A DNA stretch of 37,082 bases, from NCBI GenBank assembly GCA_005887945.1, contig VBOL01000065.1, positions 1 through 37,082 of the forward strand, read 5' to 3'. The position numbers and the translations under genes were made by a program. Position 1 is the stretch's first letter, and every line of letters begins with the position of its first letter. The DNA is from Nitrospirota bacterium. GTDB lineage: Bacteria; Nitrospirota; Nitrospiria; Nitrospirales; Nitrospiraceae. This document shows, in pieces, positions 8,165 to 16,679 of the stretch. The notes below the pieces were generated by a model. It did not search any database, had not been told where the DNA came from, and saw nothing but the letters and a program-made list of their open reading frames with translations.

Positions 8165-8278
8165 TCTCAGGGGGGCAGCCAGACTGTCCTTCACTGCGCG
8201 CATTGAGGCAGCACATTCTGATCGTGCGGCCTCAGCGAGTAAGAAGGATGGACTGGCTGCCCCCCTATACTTCTGAGA
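8165..8278. repeat. Long structured hairpin element, unit A
   Basis: GGGGGGCAGCCAG (8170-8182) / CTGGCTGCCCCCC (8253-8265) plus TCCTTC/GAAGGA and TCTCAG/CTGAGA; core ACTGCGCGCATTGAGGCAGCACATTCTGATCGTGCGGCCTCAGCGAG. Confidence 0.85.
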
Positions 8279-8364
8279 TCTCTCGCTACCTCTTTAGGGA
8301 TGGGGGCTGATTGCTCTTCCACTGCGCGCGTTGCGCGTATTTCTTCGAACTCTCTTCATCCATC

Positions 8365-8476
8365 TTCAAGGGAGTGGCCAAGGTTGCCCTCAACTGCGCG
8401 CATCGAACGAGCACATTCTTATCGTGCGCGTTCTGCGAGCAAAGAGGGCATCTGGCCGCTCCCTCCTCCCTCTTGA
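8365..8476. repeat. Long structured hairpin element, unit B
   Basis: AGGGAGTGGCCA / TGGCCGCTCCCT and TGCCCTC/GAGGGCA; core ACTGCGCGCATCGAACGAGCACATTCTTATCGTGCGCGTTCTGCGAG. Confidence 0.85.
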
Positions 8477-8504
8477 GCCGTCACGGGCCGATAGGCCATA
8501 CTGA

Positions 8505-11096
8505 GTGTCTATGGATAGGCACTCCTCATCCCCCTGTGAGACGCTGGCGGAGCGGTACCAAGCTCTGCTGGAGGTCGCAGAGGCAATCTCCGCACACCGC
8601 GATCTCCACGAGCTCTTTCGAGACCTCGCTCAGCGCCTTCCCCGAGTGGTCCATGTGAACTTTGTGGCTCTGTCTTTACACGATCCTGTTCGAAACACGA
8701 TGCGACTGCACGCCATTCAGGCGAACGTGCCGGCTGATCTCGTGGGCGGGCATGAGGGGCCGGTCGAAGAGAGCCCCGCCGGATTGGTGTGGCAGACGCA
8801 GGAACCCATCATAGTGCCGAATCTTGCCGAAGAACGTCGCTGGCCGAAAGTCACTCAACACATGAGTGAGGACGGCGTGAACTCGTTTTGCTTCGTTCCT
8901 CTGACCACCGCCGTGCGGCGGTTGGGTGCAATGGGATTTTTGAGCTTGCAGAAAGAGGCCTATGGTGAAACGGACCTGGAATTTCTCCAGCAAGTCGCTA
9001 AACAAATCGCTGTGGCGGTGGACAATGTCCTCCATCATCAAGACTTGATCCATGGACAGGACCGTTTACGTCTCCTGCTGGAGGTATCCGAATCCATTGC
9101 ATCACACCGCGACCTTGAAGAGCTGTTTCGTGATCTCGCTCAACGGCTCCCTCAGATCGTCCCGTTCGATTACATCAACGCAGTCTTGCATGAGCCCGCG
9201 CGCGATGTCATGCGCCTGTGGCTCTTGGTGACCACGACACCCAGCGCGATCAGTCCCGGTCTGGAGCTATCCGTCGATGAGTCTCCCGGGGGATTGGTGT
9301 GGGAAACCCAACAGCCTTTAACCGTGAACGATATCACGCAAGAGCAACGTTTTCCGAAGCTAATGGCCATGCTGCGCGAGAACGGCGTCCAATCCTTCGG
9401 TGTGGTTCCTCTCACAACGGCGCAGCGTCGTCTAGGGGCGATGGGATTTGGGAGCTATCAGCGGAGAACCTATCAGGAGGCAGAGATCAACTTCATGCAG
9501 CAGGTGGCGAATCAGGTCGCTGTTGCCGTGGACAATGTATTGCACGCGGCGAGCGCCCAATCTGCCCAGCAGCAGCTGAAGTACGAACGAGATCGGCTAC
9601 GCCTGGTGCTGGAGATCAACAACGCCGTCGTGTCGCACCTCGAATTGAGAGAACTCCTGAAAGCGATCTCCGGCTGCCTTGGACGTGTGATCCCTCACGA
9701 TCTCGCGTGGTTTTGTCTCTATGATCCCGCTACTCACCAGTTGCAGACTCACGCGCTGGACTTCCCTAGCCATCAAGACTTTGCCGAAGCGGGAGATCCC
9801 ATTCCGTTGGAAGGAACCCCGGAAGGGTTGGCGTTCACTACTCAGCAGCCAGTTCTGATCAGAAATCTCAGCCTCACCGAGTTTCCCGCGGAGATCATCA
9901 AGCGAGGGGCCGCCGCAGGTCTGAAATCCGGTTGCGCCGTTCCTCTGATCTCGCACGGGCGAGCACTGGGCACCCTGAGCGTCGTCAGTACACATGCGGA
10001 GGCTTTCAGCGACGACGATGCAAAATTGTTCAGCTGGATCGGCGCACAGGTTGCGCTCGCCGCTGCGAATTCAATGGCCTATCAGGAAATCTCATCGCTG
10101 AGGGACAAGCTGGCGAAGGAAAAGCTGTACCTGGAGGAGGAAATCCAGACGGAGTATAACTTCGAGGAAATCGTCGGTGACAGCCGGGCGCTCAAACTGC
10201 TCCTCAAAGAGATCCAGACTGTGGCTGCGACTGATTCGACTGTCCTGATTTTGGGCGAAACAGGTAGTGGGAAGGAACTCGTTGCGCGGGCGCTTCACAA
10301 TAGCAGCGGTCGGCGAGAGCGAACATTCGTCAAGCTCAATTGCGCCGCGATTCCGACGGGGTTATTGGAAAGCGAGCTCTTTGGACATGAAAAAGGCGCG
10401 TTCACCGGCGCGATTGCCACCAAGATCGGCCGGTTTGAGTTGGCCGACCGCGGGACGATCTTCCTCGATGAGGTGGGGGAAATTCCGTTGGAATTACAAG
10501 TAAAGTTGCTCCGAGTGCTCCAAGAGCAGGAGTTCGAACGCCTGGGCAGCACCAGGACGATTCATGTCAATGTCCGCGTCATCGCCGCGACCAACCGTGA
10601 TCTTGGTCGGATGGTGGAGGAACAGGAGTTTCGCAGCGATCTGTATTATAGGCTCAGGGTTTTCCCGATTACCGTCCCTCCCTTGCGCGATCGCCCAGAA
10701 GATATTCCCTTGTTAGTTCGACACTTTGCTCAGAAATTCGCCCAACGGATGAAGAAGCGCATCGAAACGATCCCGTCGGAGGCCATGAAAGCGCTCCAAG
10801 CCTATCCCTGGCCCGGCAACGTGCGGGAGCTGGAGAATTTCATAGAGCGAGCGGTGATTCTTACCCAAGGACCAGATCTATTTGTGTCGCTCGCCGAATT
10901 AAAGCGGACGCCGAGTCACACAACGAACTCCAAGCCCACGACTCTCGAACAAGCCGAACGCGAACATATTCTCAAGGCACTTCGCGAGTCGGAATGGATC
11001 ATTGGTGGTCCTGCAGGTGCCGCTGCCAGGCTCGGGATGAAGCGAACAACCCTGCAATCCAAGATGCAGAAGCTCAACATTTCACGACCACGATAG
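8505..11096 (+). CDS. Sigma54-dependent Fis-family transcriptional activator with three GAF domains (FhlA-like)
   Basis: Three GAF-like repeats, then GETGSGKELVARALH, GAFTGA, FLDEVGEIPLELQVKLLRVLQE, C-terminal HTH. Confidence 0.93.
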   Translation: MSMDRHSSSPCETLAERYQALLEVAEAISAHRDLHELFRDLAQRLPRVVHVNFVALSLHDPVRNTMRLHAIQANVPADLVGGHEGPVEESPAGLVWQTQEPIIVPNLAEERRWPKVTQHMSEDGVNSFCFVPLTTAVRRLGAMGFLSLQKEAYGETDLEFLQQVAKQIAVAVDNVLHHQDLIHGQDRLRLLLEVSESIASHRDLEELFRDLAQRLPQIVPFDYINAVLHEPARDVMRLWLLVTTTPSAISPGLELSVDESPGGLVWETQQPLTVNDITQEQRFPKLMAMLRENGVQSFGVVPLTTAQRRLGAMGFGSYQRRTYQEAEINFMQQVANQVAVAVDNVLHAASAQSAQQQLKYERDRLRLVLEINNAVVSHLELRELLKAISGCLGRVIPHDLAWFCLYDPATHQLQTHALDFPSHQDFAEAGDPIPLEGTPEGLAFTTQQPVLIRNLSLTEFPAEIIKRGAAAGLKSGCAVPLISHGRALGTLSVVSTHAEAFSDDDAKLFSWIGAQVALAAANSMAYQEISSLRDKLAKEKLYLEEEIQTEYNFEEIVGDSRALKLLLKEIQTVAATDSTVLILGETGSGKELVARALHNSSGRRERTFVKLNCAAIPTGLLESELFGHEKGAFTGAIATKIGRFELADRGTIFLDEVGEIPLELQVKLLRVLQEQEFERLGSTRTIHVNVRVIAATNRDLGRMVEEQEFRSDLYYRLRVFPITVPPLRDRPEDIPLLVRHFAQKFAQRMKKRIETIPSEAMKALQAYPWPGNVRELENFIERAVILTQGPDLFVSLAELKRTPSHTTNSKPTTLEQAEREHILKALRESEWIIGGPAGAAARLGMKRTTLQSKMQKLNISRPR

Positions 11097-11318
11097 CCCC
11101 GCCGATCATTCGGCATCTGCCGGGATTTCGGCAGCCTCATCCCGTCACAGCCATCTCGTTCGTCTCCACGTATCAGCCTCGTTGAGCCAGATCCTCACGG
11201 TTTTTCCACGGGTTTGCATTTTGTCGAAACAGTCAGCTTCTGTGGAACGATCATTGCCATGGCTCAAGAGCGTACCAAGACACGTACATCTCACTTCACT
11301 CAGCTCACGAGGGCAGGC

Positions 11319-12275
11319 ATGAACGAAACCCTTCATTTTTTGACGCAGCACGGAACTATCGTGCTCTTCGTCGCTGTGTTTGCAGAACAGATCGGACTCC
11401 CAGTCCCTGCGCTCCTGTTTCTCGTCGCCGCCGGGGCATTGGTGGGTACCGGTCAAATGGCGTTAGGTGTCGCGGTCGGGGCAGCGATACTTGCAGCCTT
11501 ATTGGGTGATCAGTTGTGGTACGAACTCGGCCGTCGCCGCGGTCGTCAAGTGTTGAACTGGCTCTGTCGGATCTCGCTCGAGCCGACTTCCTGCCTCCGT
11601 CGAACTGAAGACTTCTTCACCCGTTATGGCGCGCGTTCGCTGGTCGTCGCTAAGTTCGCCCCGGGTCTGAGCACGATTGCCCCACCCCTTGCCGGGATCG
11701 TGGGACTTCGAGTGCCGCAGTACCTCTTGTACAACGGCTTGGGGACAGTTCTCTGGGTGAGCTTCGGCATTGGGCTTGGCTATGCGTTCAGTGACCAGCT
11801 TGAGCAGGCGACATCCGTGGTCGCCTATCTTGGGCCGACGATGGCGCTGATTCTGCTCGGAGGTGTGGCCTGTTATATCGTCTATAAGGCGCTGCACCGC
11901 TATCGCGTGAGGCGTCTTGTACCGAAGCTATCAATTCAGCAAGTCACGGAGAAAATTGCGGCAGGGGAAGACACAGTCTTCATTGATCTGCGTCCCCACG
12001 GCGCTCGTCGAGAAGTTCCGGGCATTCCAGGCTCACTCTCGCTGTCAGTGGAAGAAGTGACCGCTGGGCATCGTGATATTCCCCGAGATTGTGATGTGAT
12101 CCTCTATTGCGCATGCCCACAGGATGCAGCAAGCATGCAGGCAGCATGGACGCTTCGCGAAAAAGGTCTGGCACGCGTATGGCCACTGGCCGGAGGAATC
12201 GAGGCCTGGCACGCGTTCAACTGTGAAGCGGGAGTTGATGTAAGCGTTTCTGAGGGTCGCACGGTCCCAGCCTGA
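11319..12275 (+). CDS. DedA/VTT family membrane protein fused to C-terminal rhodanese domain
   Basis: N-terminal EQIGLPVPALLFLVAAGAL and KFAPGLSTIAPPLAGIVG; C-terminal VFIDLRPHGARREVPGIPGS...CACPQDAAS. Confidence 0.85.
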   Translation: MNETLHFLTQHGTIVLFVAVFAEQIGLPVPALLFLVAAGALVGTGQMALGVAVGAAILAALLGDQLWYELGRRRGRQVLNWLCRISLEPTSCLRRTEDFFTRYGARSLVVAKFAPGLSTIAPPLAGIVGLRVPQYLLYNGLGTVLWVSFGIGLGYAFSDQLEQATSVVAYLGPTMALILLGGVACYIVYKALHRYRVRRLVPKLSIQQVTEKIAAGEDTVFIDLRPHGARREVPGIPGSLSLSVEEVTAGHRDIPRDCDVILYCACPQDAASMQAAWTLREKGLARVWPLAGGIEAWHAFNCEAGVDVSVSEGRTVPA

Positions 12276-12308
12276 TTGTCAGACAGAGATAACACCAAGG
12301 AGATTACG

Positions 12309-13295
12309 ATGGAATCGAAGATCCCGAGTTCGGAACAAGCCTATTGGGGGTTGCGCGCCATGAAAACCGTCGCTCTGGCGGATGGAACGCTCGACGATGC
12401 GGAACTGCATCTGCTGGCGTCGGTTCAACAGATCTTCGGCACCACACATGCGCCGGAACAACTTTCGCCTATCACGCCGGCGGATCTGGCCCGGGGATTT
12501 CCGGATCCGCAGCTCCGCCAGCAACTGGTGCAGGGATTAATCGTGATGTCCCTCATTGACGGGAGAGCCAACGCCCAGGAGACAGAGCTGGTCGAGCAAT
12601 TCGCGCAGGCGCTGGAGCTCAGTGCTCCCGAGGTGAAGGACCTGCGGCATGTCCTGAAGGGAGAGATGTTGCAGTTGCGCCTTGATCTGGCGCGCCGATT
12701 CTGGCTGAGAGACAAAGTCAAAGATATCTGGAACACGGAGGGCCTCCGAGGCATTTACAAGTTTATGCGCGGGATGATCGGAAAGTATGAGGATACGGCG
12801 CTCGCGGCCCGCTACCAAGCCTTGGAGCATTATCCCGCCGGTTCGCTGGGGCGTGCCTATTGGGAGTACTGCCGAGCGAACGGCTTCGCGCTGCCGGGAG
12901 AGAAGGACGGTGCAGCGGAACCGATTCTATTTCACGATTGCGCGCATGTGTTATCCGGCTACGGAACGGAGCCGGAAGGAGAAGTCCAAGTCGCCTGTTT
13001 CAGCGCAGGCTTCCAGCGGCGCGACCCGTGGCTCTTTGTCTTCTTCGTCTTGCTGCAATTCCACGTGGGCATCCGTATGACGCCGATCACCAAGGCCAGA
13101 ACGGGATTTTTCGACCCGGCGAAGGCGTTGGTCGCGATTCGGCGGGGGGCCGCCATGAACGTGGATCTGAACAACGGCTGGGACTACTGGCCGGTCATGG
13201 GGGAGCAGGTCGAAGAACTCCGCAGGCGCTACAACATCCTCCCGTCGGAAACATTCGAACCGGCAATTCGGCAAGCAGTCGGGAATGTCGCATGA
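12309..13295 (+). CDS. TerB-like N-terminal region plus Coq4-like C-terminal domain
   Basis: N-terminal ALADGTLDDAELHLL / SLIDGRANAQETELV (TerB style); C-terminal LFHDCAHVLSGYGTEPEGEVQVACFSAG (Coq4-like HD..H..E). Confidence 0.65.
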   Translation: MESKIPSSEQAYWGLRAMKTVALADGTLDDAELHLLASVQQIFGTTHAPEQLSPITPADLARGFPDPQLRQQLVQGLIVMSLIDGRANAQETELVEQFAQALELSAPEVKDLRHVLKGEMLQLRLDLARRFWLRDKVKDIWNTEGLRGIYKFMRGMIGKYEDTALAARYQALEHYPAGSLGRAYWEYCRANGFALPGEKDGAAEPILFHDCAHVLSGYGTEPEGEVQVACFSAGFQRRDPWLFVFFVLLQFHVGIRMTPITKARTGFFDPAKALVAIRRGAAMNVDLNNGWDYWPVMGEQVEELRRRYNILPSETFEPAIRQAVGNVA

Positions 13296-13606
13296 CAAAA
13301 GAATTGCATTTCAAGGCTGAGAAGGCTTCGTTGCTGTTAAGCCTCGTGATGAATGGCGTGAAGTACACAGGTGGTTCGCTGAGGGAGGTATCGATGGGTA
13401 CAGCGCTTGCGGTGACACAACAACAATCGATTGAGGCGGCGGCTCGAAGCAGGGCAAGAATCCACAGCACGGATCGTTGTCCGCGATGCGGCGGACTCAT
13501 GGTCGCCGAGTGGTGCCAGGATCTGTCGGACTACTCCGCCCAACAACGCTGCGTGCAATGCGGAGAGCTGATCGATCCGGTAATCTTGGAAAATCGCCGA
13601 CTGTAA
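13292..13606 (+). CDS. Small zinc-ribbon-like protein
   Basis: CPRCGG...RCVQCGEL; ATG at 13292 overlaps the previous stop; internal start possible at 13394. Confidence 0.55.
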   Translation: MTKELHFKAEKASLLLSLVMNGVKYTGGSLREVSMGTALAVTQQQSIEAAARSRARIHSTDRCPRCGGLMVAEWCQDLSDYSAQQRCVQCGELIDPVILENRRL

Positions 13607-13608
13607 TT

Positions 13609-13632
13609 TGGCTAGACCTTCGGTCTAGGCCA
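13609..13632 (+). terminator. Hairpin with UUCG tetraloop, possible terminator
   Basis: TAGACC-TTCG-GTCTA stem just after the stop at 13606; no clear U tract. Confidence 0.4.
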
Positions 13633-13780
13633 GAAGTGAGAGCACACACTGCATGAGAACGCTTCAGGGATCGTGAGCCGCAGCCGTTGAGCTGTTGTAT
13701 GAGTTTACAGAAGTAAGAAATGCGGGTAAGGCGCGGGCGTGTAATTCTAACTTTTATATATTCAGCAAAGGAGAAAACCT

Positions 13781-14503
13781 ATGACATCGGCGAATCGCTA
13801 TTTGACATCCTGGGAGGGTTACTGGAGTACCGCGACTGGCGCACCGGGCGAAATTTTTTGGGATGCCGATCCCCCTCATGCGGCCCAGCAAGACTTGGTA
13901 CTATTCCAAGACTATGTGGACCCACAGCTGCCGTTGATTGACCTGGGGTGTGGCAACGGAACGCAAACGCGCTTTCTTGCGGATCGTTTTGCAAGGGTGA
14001 TTGGCACTGAAATTTCTCCCACAGTGGTTGCTATTGCCCAAACGAAGAATGCCGCTCCCAACGTCTCGTACCGTATTCTTGATGTTCTTTGTCCTGGTGA
14101 CGCCCAAGCCCTCCACGAGGAAATTGGTGACGCCAATGTCTACATGCGGACGGTGTTGCATCAACTTTCGCCCGCGGATCACGCGACGGCGATACAGAGT
14201 ATAGAGGGGCTACTTGGGATACGAGGGATACTATATCTTATCGAACTTTCATCGGCTGCTGAACCCTACTTTACCCAACTGATTAAACAGTATGGGCCGC
14301 CCCCCGGCCTTGCACGGGTATTCCAGCATGAGATTACGCCAGGCATGTTGAATGAAAATGACATAGAAGTTCTGTTTCCAACGGATCGTTTTACGCTTCT
14401 TAGGACCGGCACGAGTCATATTTACACCGTGCATACACTTCCGACAGATGAAGTGGTGATAGTACCGGCATTCTACGCCATCCTTCGGCGACGGCAAAGC
14501 TAA
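13781..14503 (+). CDS. Class I SAM-dependent methyltransferase
   Basis: LIDLGCGNGTQTRFLA motif I; RBS aaaggag upstream. Confidence 0.85.
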   Translation: MTSANRYLTSWEGYWSTATGAPGEIFWDADPPHAAQQDLVLFQDYVDPQLPLIDLGCGNGTQTRFLADRFARVIGTEISPTVVAIAQTKNAAPNVSYRILDVLCPGDAQALHEEIGDANVYMRTVLHQLSPADHATAIQSIEGLLGIRGILYLIELSSAAEPYFTQLIKQYGPPPGLARVFQHEITPGMLNENDIEVLFPTDRFTLLRTGTSHIYTVHTLPTDEVVIVPAFYAILRRRQS

Positions 14504-14748
14504 GCCTAGTTGTGGCTTACTGGGAACCGATGTGAATTCCGGCCAGATAAAGTGGCGTTGGTTGTTCCGGTAAAAAAGTAGAGTGAGTAAATGAGAAGCG
14601 TTGCCCACCAATCGAAACTTTGAGGCCTAAGAGCCAGTTGGAATCCGACGCTCGCAAAGCTCGCGCGGCTCACCCGCGCCGATCTGTGTGTAAACGATCT
14701 ACCGTCCGTGACCTGCCCCCCTTCAACTGCTCCAAAGCACTGCAGATT

Positions 14749-14914
14749 TTCGCCACCTTGATCCAACTGCTCGGCGATTTTGACGCTATCAAGGCGGCGC
14801 TGCACGATGCCTTCGCCCGTAGCGATAGAGCTATGGGCACTTCAGGGCGTGTCGGCCAATCCGCGGGCGTGGTTCGTGTCGATCGGCCAGCTAGCCGAGC
14901 ATTCACGAAAACTC
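14749..14914 (+). pseudogene. ECF sigma factor remnant, frameshifted
   Basis: LLGDFDAIKAALHDAFA in one frame followed by VAIELWALQGVSANPRAWFVSIGQLAEHSRKL in the next, resembling GDFD..E.A..DAFA.A...W...G.P.NP.AWL. Confidence 0.55.
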
Positions 14915-15142
14915 GCTTGTGTTAAGAAAGAAGTCAGGCAGCCCACTCGGTGGTCGGTTCTTTCAGCTCCTGCCGATGGTTCGGCGTGTGCCGGGATATC
15001 GGCAGAACACCATCGTCAGTAAGACGTGTCTACCATACGGTGCTTGAAGTCTTTACCAAAATAACAATGGGTTATAAAAAACAACCAGCTCATGACTGCT
15101 GGAATGCCGCTTGCCATTCCATATGGGCGAGGTAAAAAATCC

Positions 15143-15439
15143 ATGCTGAAAATTACAACACTAACGAATGCAGAATCGATCATCCTCAGGCTTGAAGGAC
15201 GTCTGGCAGGACCTTGGGTGCAGGAGCTGGAACGGTGTTGGGGCTCTACCGTCGGCACGACGACGAACCTCCCTCTGTCTGTAGACCTGTCAGCCGTGAC
15301 CTATGTTGATTCGGATGGGAAGAATCTGCTGAAGAAGCTCCATCAACAGGGGGCCAAGCTTGTCGCCTCCGGTTGTCTTACAAGCTGTATCGTAAGTGAT
15401 ATTGCGCAAGTTGCTCGAAAGGGCGAACGTACGAAGTGA
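15143..15439 (+). CDS. STAS-domain protein
   Basis: MLKITTLTNAESIILRLEGRLAGPWVQELE...LSVDLSAVTYVDSDGKNLL. Confidence 0.8.
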   Translation: MLKITTLTNAESIILRLEGRLAGPWVQELERCWGSTVGTTTNLPLSVDLSAVTYVDSDGKNLLKKLHQQGAKLVASGCLTSCIVSDIAQVARKGERTK

Positions 15440-15464
15440 CCGGATGATTCCCGAAGGACGATTG

Positions 15465-16679
15465 ATGACAAACATGAAAACACAGAAGCGACGTAACAGA
15501 CTCGTCTACAGCATGTTCAGTCTCCTCCTCGTCCTCGGCCTGACCGGCCTACTGGGTTGCAAAAAAGAGGCGGCCTCCACGCCGGCTCGTCCCATCCCGG
15601 AGGTGCCGGTGGTCACGGTGTCGCCTGGCACGATGCCGGACGAACCGGAGTTCATCGGTCAGACCGAAGCGTCGCGACCGGTCGAAATCCGTTCCCAGGT
15701 GACGGGTATCCTCAAAGAGAGGTTTTTTGCCGAGGAGCGCGACGTCAAGCAGGGCGACCGGCTCTATCAGATCGATCCGATTCCGTTCAAAGCGGCCATG
15801 AGCAGCGCCAATGCCAAGGTGGCTCAGGCAGAGGCAAGGCTGGTGCAGGCCAAGCAAAATTTTGCTCGCGTAAAACCGCTGTTGGCGGAACAGGCGGTCA
15901 GCCAAAAAGATGTTGATGATGCGGTGGCGGAGGAATTGGCTGCCAAGGCGGCGCTTGAGGGGGCCAAGGGCGATCAGGTGAAGGCCAAGTTCGATCTCGA
16001 CAACACGCTCATCACTGCGCCTATCAGCGGTCGGATTGAGCGGAGTCGGCTCTACGAAGGGCGCCTCATCTCCGCGCAGACCGATCTACTGACCACGATC
16101 CACCAGTTAGATCCCATGTATGTGAACGCGAGCGCCCCGGAAACGTTTGTCCTCAAACGCCTCCGGGAGCGCGCGACTAATCGGATCCAAGGCGCGACAC
16201 TCTACGAACTGCGGGGTGTCATCACATTTACGGACGGCAGCACCTATTCCCATGAAGGCAAGTTTGATTTGCTCGAAGTCGGCGTGCGCTCGGCCACCGG
16301 TACCAGGGACTTTCGCGTGACTTTCCCTAATCCGGATAGCGTCCTGTTCCCAGGACAGTTCGTGAAAATCCGCATTTTGGGCGCCGTGAGAACCGGCGTC
16401 ATCCTGGTCCCCCAGAGCGCCGTCCAGCAGGGACCCAAGGGACCCATCGTCTTTGTCGTCGGGGCTGACAATAAGGTGGAGATCCGCCCTGTTCGGGCCA
16501 CGTCCTGGCGCGGCAGTCAGTGGTCCATCGAAGATGGGTTACGCGAGGGAGAGCGGGTGATCATCGCGGGATTCCACATGATCGCGCCTGGCGCGCCGGT
16601 GAAAACCGTTCCGTATAATCAATCCGACCCAGCCGCTTCCGGCCAGCCGGCAGATGCGAAGCCGGAGCAGGCAAAATGA
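15465..16679 (+). CDS. RND efflux periplasmic adaptor subunit (MexA/AcrA family)
   Basis: Lipoprotein-like N-terminus LTGLLGCKKE; VEIRSQVTGILKERFF, APISGRIERSRLYEGRLIS motifs. Confidence 0.93.
   Translation: MTNMKTQKRRNRLVYSMFSLLLVLGLTGLLGCKKEAASTPARPIPEVPVVTVSPGTMPDEPEFIGQTEASRPVEIRSQVTGILKERFFAEERDVKQGDRLYQIDPIPFKAAMSSANAKVAQAEARLVQAKQNFARVKPLLAEQAVSQKDVDDAVAEELAAKAALEGAKGDQVKAKFDLDNTLITAPISGRIERSRLYEGRLISAQTDLLTTIHQLDPMYVNASAPETFVLKRLRERATNRIQGATLYELRGVITFTDGSTYSHEGKFDLLEVGVRSATGTRDFRVTFPNPDSVLFPGQFVKIRILGAVRTGVILVPQSAVQQGPKGPIVFVVGADNKVEIRPVRATSWRGSQWSIEDGLREGERVIIAGFHMIAPGAPVKTVPYNQSDPAASGQPADAKPEQAK

Noticed and set aside
8165-8476. CRISPR array
   Set aside because: Units are long hairpins with variable arms, not short identical repeats with unique spacers; no cas genes in the window.
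4780-8500. A confirmed integron
   Set aside because: No integrase gene and only degenerate attC-like sequences; reported only as a hypothesis.
8104-8658. ORFs 8104-8310 and 8311-8658 across the hairpin array
   Set aside because: Translations are explained by the structured repeats; no coding-like composition or RBS.
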